Below, piece by piece: positions 5,179 to 5,621 of a stretch of 5,621 bases of DNA. The notes under the pieces were generated by a model. It was not told where the DNA came from. It saw only the letters and a list, made by a program, of their open reading frames with translations, and ran no database searches. The stretch spans positions 1 through 5,621 of the forward strand of contig JAGPGI010000204.1 of NCBI GenBank assembly GCA_018056045.1, given 5' to 3'. The stretch comes from Paracoccus sp. (in: a-proteobacteria) (GTDB lineage Bacteria; Pseudomonadota; Alphaproteobacteria; Rhodobacterales; Rhodobacteraceae). The position numbers and the translations under genes were made by a program. Within the stretch, counting starts at the first letter, position 1, and each line of letters opens with the position of its first letter.

Positions 5179-5621
5179 ATGTGTAGACTGCAGCGACGCG
5201 AATTTATCACGCTCGGACTGGTCTCGGGCGTCGCCCTGTCCATTGGCGTGCCCATGGCACGGGCACAAGACAATCCCATGCCACCCGAGTTGCGCGACGC
5301 GATAGAGCGGCAGCCCTTCTCGCCCGTGCTGGGCAATCCGAAGGGCGATGTCACCCTGACCGAGTTTTTCGACTACAATTGCCCGCATTGCCGGACCAGC
5401 GTTCCGGTGATCAGAAAGTTGATCGGGGATGATCCGCACCTGCGGGTGGTGCTGCGGGAATGGCCTGTTTTCGGCGAAGGCTCCGAATTCTGCGCCCGCG
5501 CCTCGCTGGCATCCTTGAAACAGGGGAAATACTGGCAGTTCCACAGCGGGTTGATGGCGATCCGGGGCCGGGCCGAGGAGGCTTCGGCGATGCGGGTCGC
5601 GCAGGAGGTCGGGCTGGATCC
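5179..5621 (+). CDS. Tat-exported DsbA-like thiol:disulfide protein (5' part)
   Basis: The first 147 codons of a thioredoxin-fold protein that continues beyond the window. Residues 1-29 are a probable Tat signal: QRREFITLG (Arg6, Arg7), a hydrophobic core, and an ARA cleavage site near residue 29. The mature part opens with a short helical linker, then NPKGDVTLTEFFDYNCPHC (53-71), the DsbA-family active site with Cys68 and Cys71 (CPHC, as in E. coli DsbA). VVLREWPVFGEGSEFCARA (90-108) follows, with a third cysteine at 105, then the start of the inserted helical domain. The cis-proline loop would lie past the end. It should form or reshuffle disulfides in the periplasm. GGAG at 5167-5170, eight bases before the ATG, supports the start. 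Same strand as the permease with a 78-bp gap, so it may be independently transcribed. A ScsC/BdbD-like role is an alternative to general DsbA. Confidence 0.9.
   Translation, partial: MCRLQRREFITLGLVSGVALSIGVPMARAQDNPMPPELRDAIERQPFSPVLGNPKGDVTLTEFFDYNCPHCRTSVPVIRKLIGDDPHLRVVLREWPVFGEGSEFCARASLASLKQGKYWQFHSGLMAIRGRAEEASAMRVAQEVGLD

Noticed and set aside
5161..5544. 127-codon - strand frame across the dsbA-like gene
   Set aside because: It is antisense to a Tat-signal plus CPHC thioredoxin-fold reading frame and has no recognisable domain.
1..5621. CRISPR array, tRNA, integrase or insertion sequence
   Set aside because: No regularly spaced repeats, tRNA-like cloverleaf, transposase-like protein or terminal inverted repeats were seen on either strand.

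Overview
The window reads as the chromosome of a high-GC alphaproteobacterium, most likely in the Rhodobacterales (Paracoccus/Rhodobacter-like). This is inferred from the GC-rich codon use, the protein flavour and the gene set; there is no rRNA or other phylogenetic marker here.

Left part (1-2739, + strand): a tightly packed operon-like run. It holds the 3' end of an unidentified gene, an OsmC/Ohr-family thiol protein, a sulfide:quinone oxidoreductase (SQR), a three-helix membrane protein resembling the DUF5368 family, and a TrmO-type tRNA methyltransferase that overlaps the membrane-protein gene by 4 nt. The SQR matches the type II (mitochondrial-SQOR-like) subgroup and carries a clear twin-arginine (Tat) signal. 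The theme is sulfide oxidation with thiol or persulfide housekeeping. A strong GC hairpin followed by T-rich sequence lies between osmC and sqr and could partly separate their expression.

Middle (2740-2820): a short convergent gap with a 16-bp hairpin, probably the terminator shared by trmO and the araC-type gene. The TrmO tail loses family resemblance just before this gap, so it may be a recombination junction.

Right part (2821-5100): an AraC-family regulator on the - strand, divergent from a 462-aa permease of the SLC13/DASS (ion transporter) superfamily on the + strand. They share a 75-bp intergenic region with repeated GATCAGA words and dyads that are candidate operators. Neither gene has a recognisable Shine-Dalgarno sequence. 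A regulator controlling its neighbouring transporter is the obvious model; the substrate cannot be read from sequence.

Right end (5179-5621): the 5' part of a Tat-exported DsbA-like thiol:disulfide protein with a CPHC active site, running off the window. Two of the genes (sqr and dsbA-like) therefore encode proteins predicted to be folded before export to the periplasm. I see no CRISPR array, tRNA, rRNA, insertion sequence or other mobile element.
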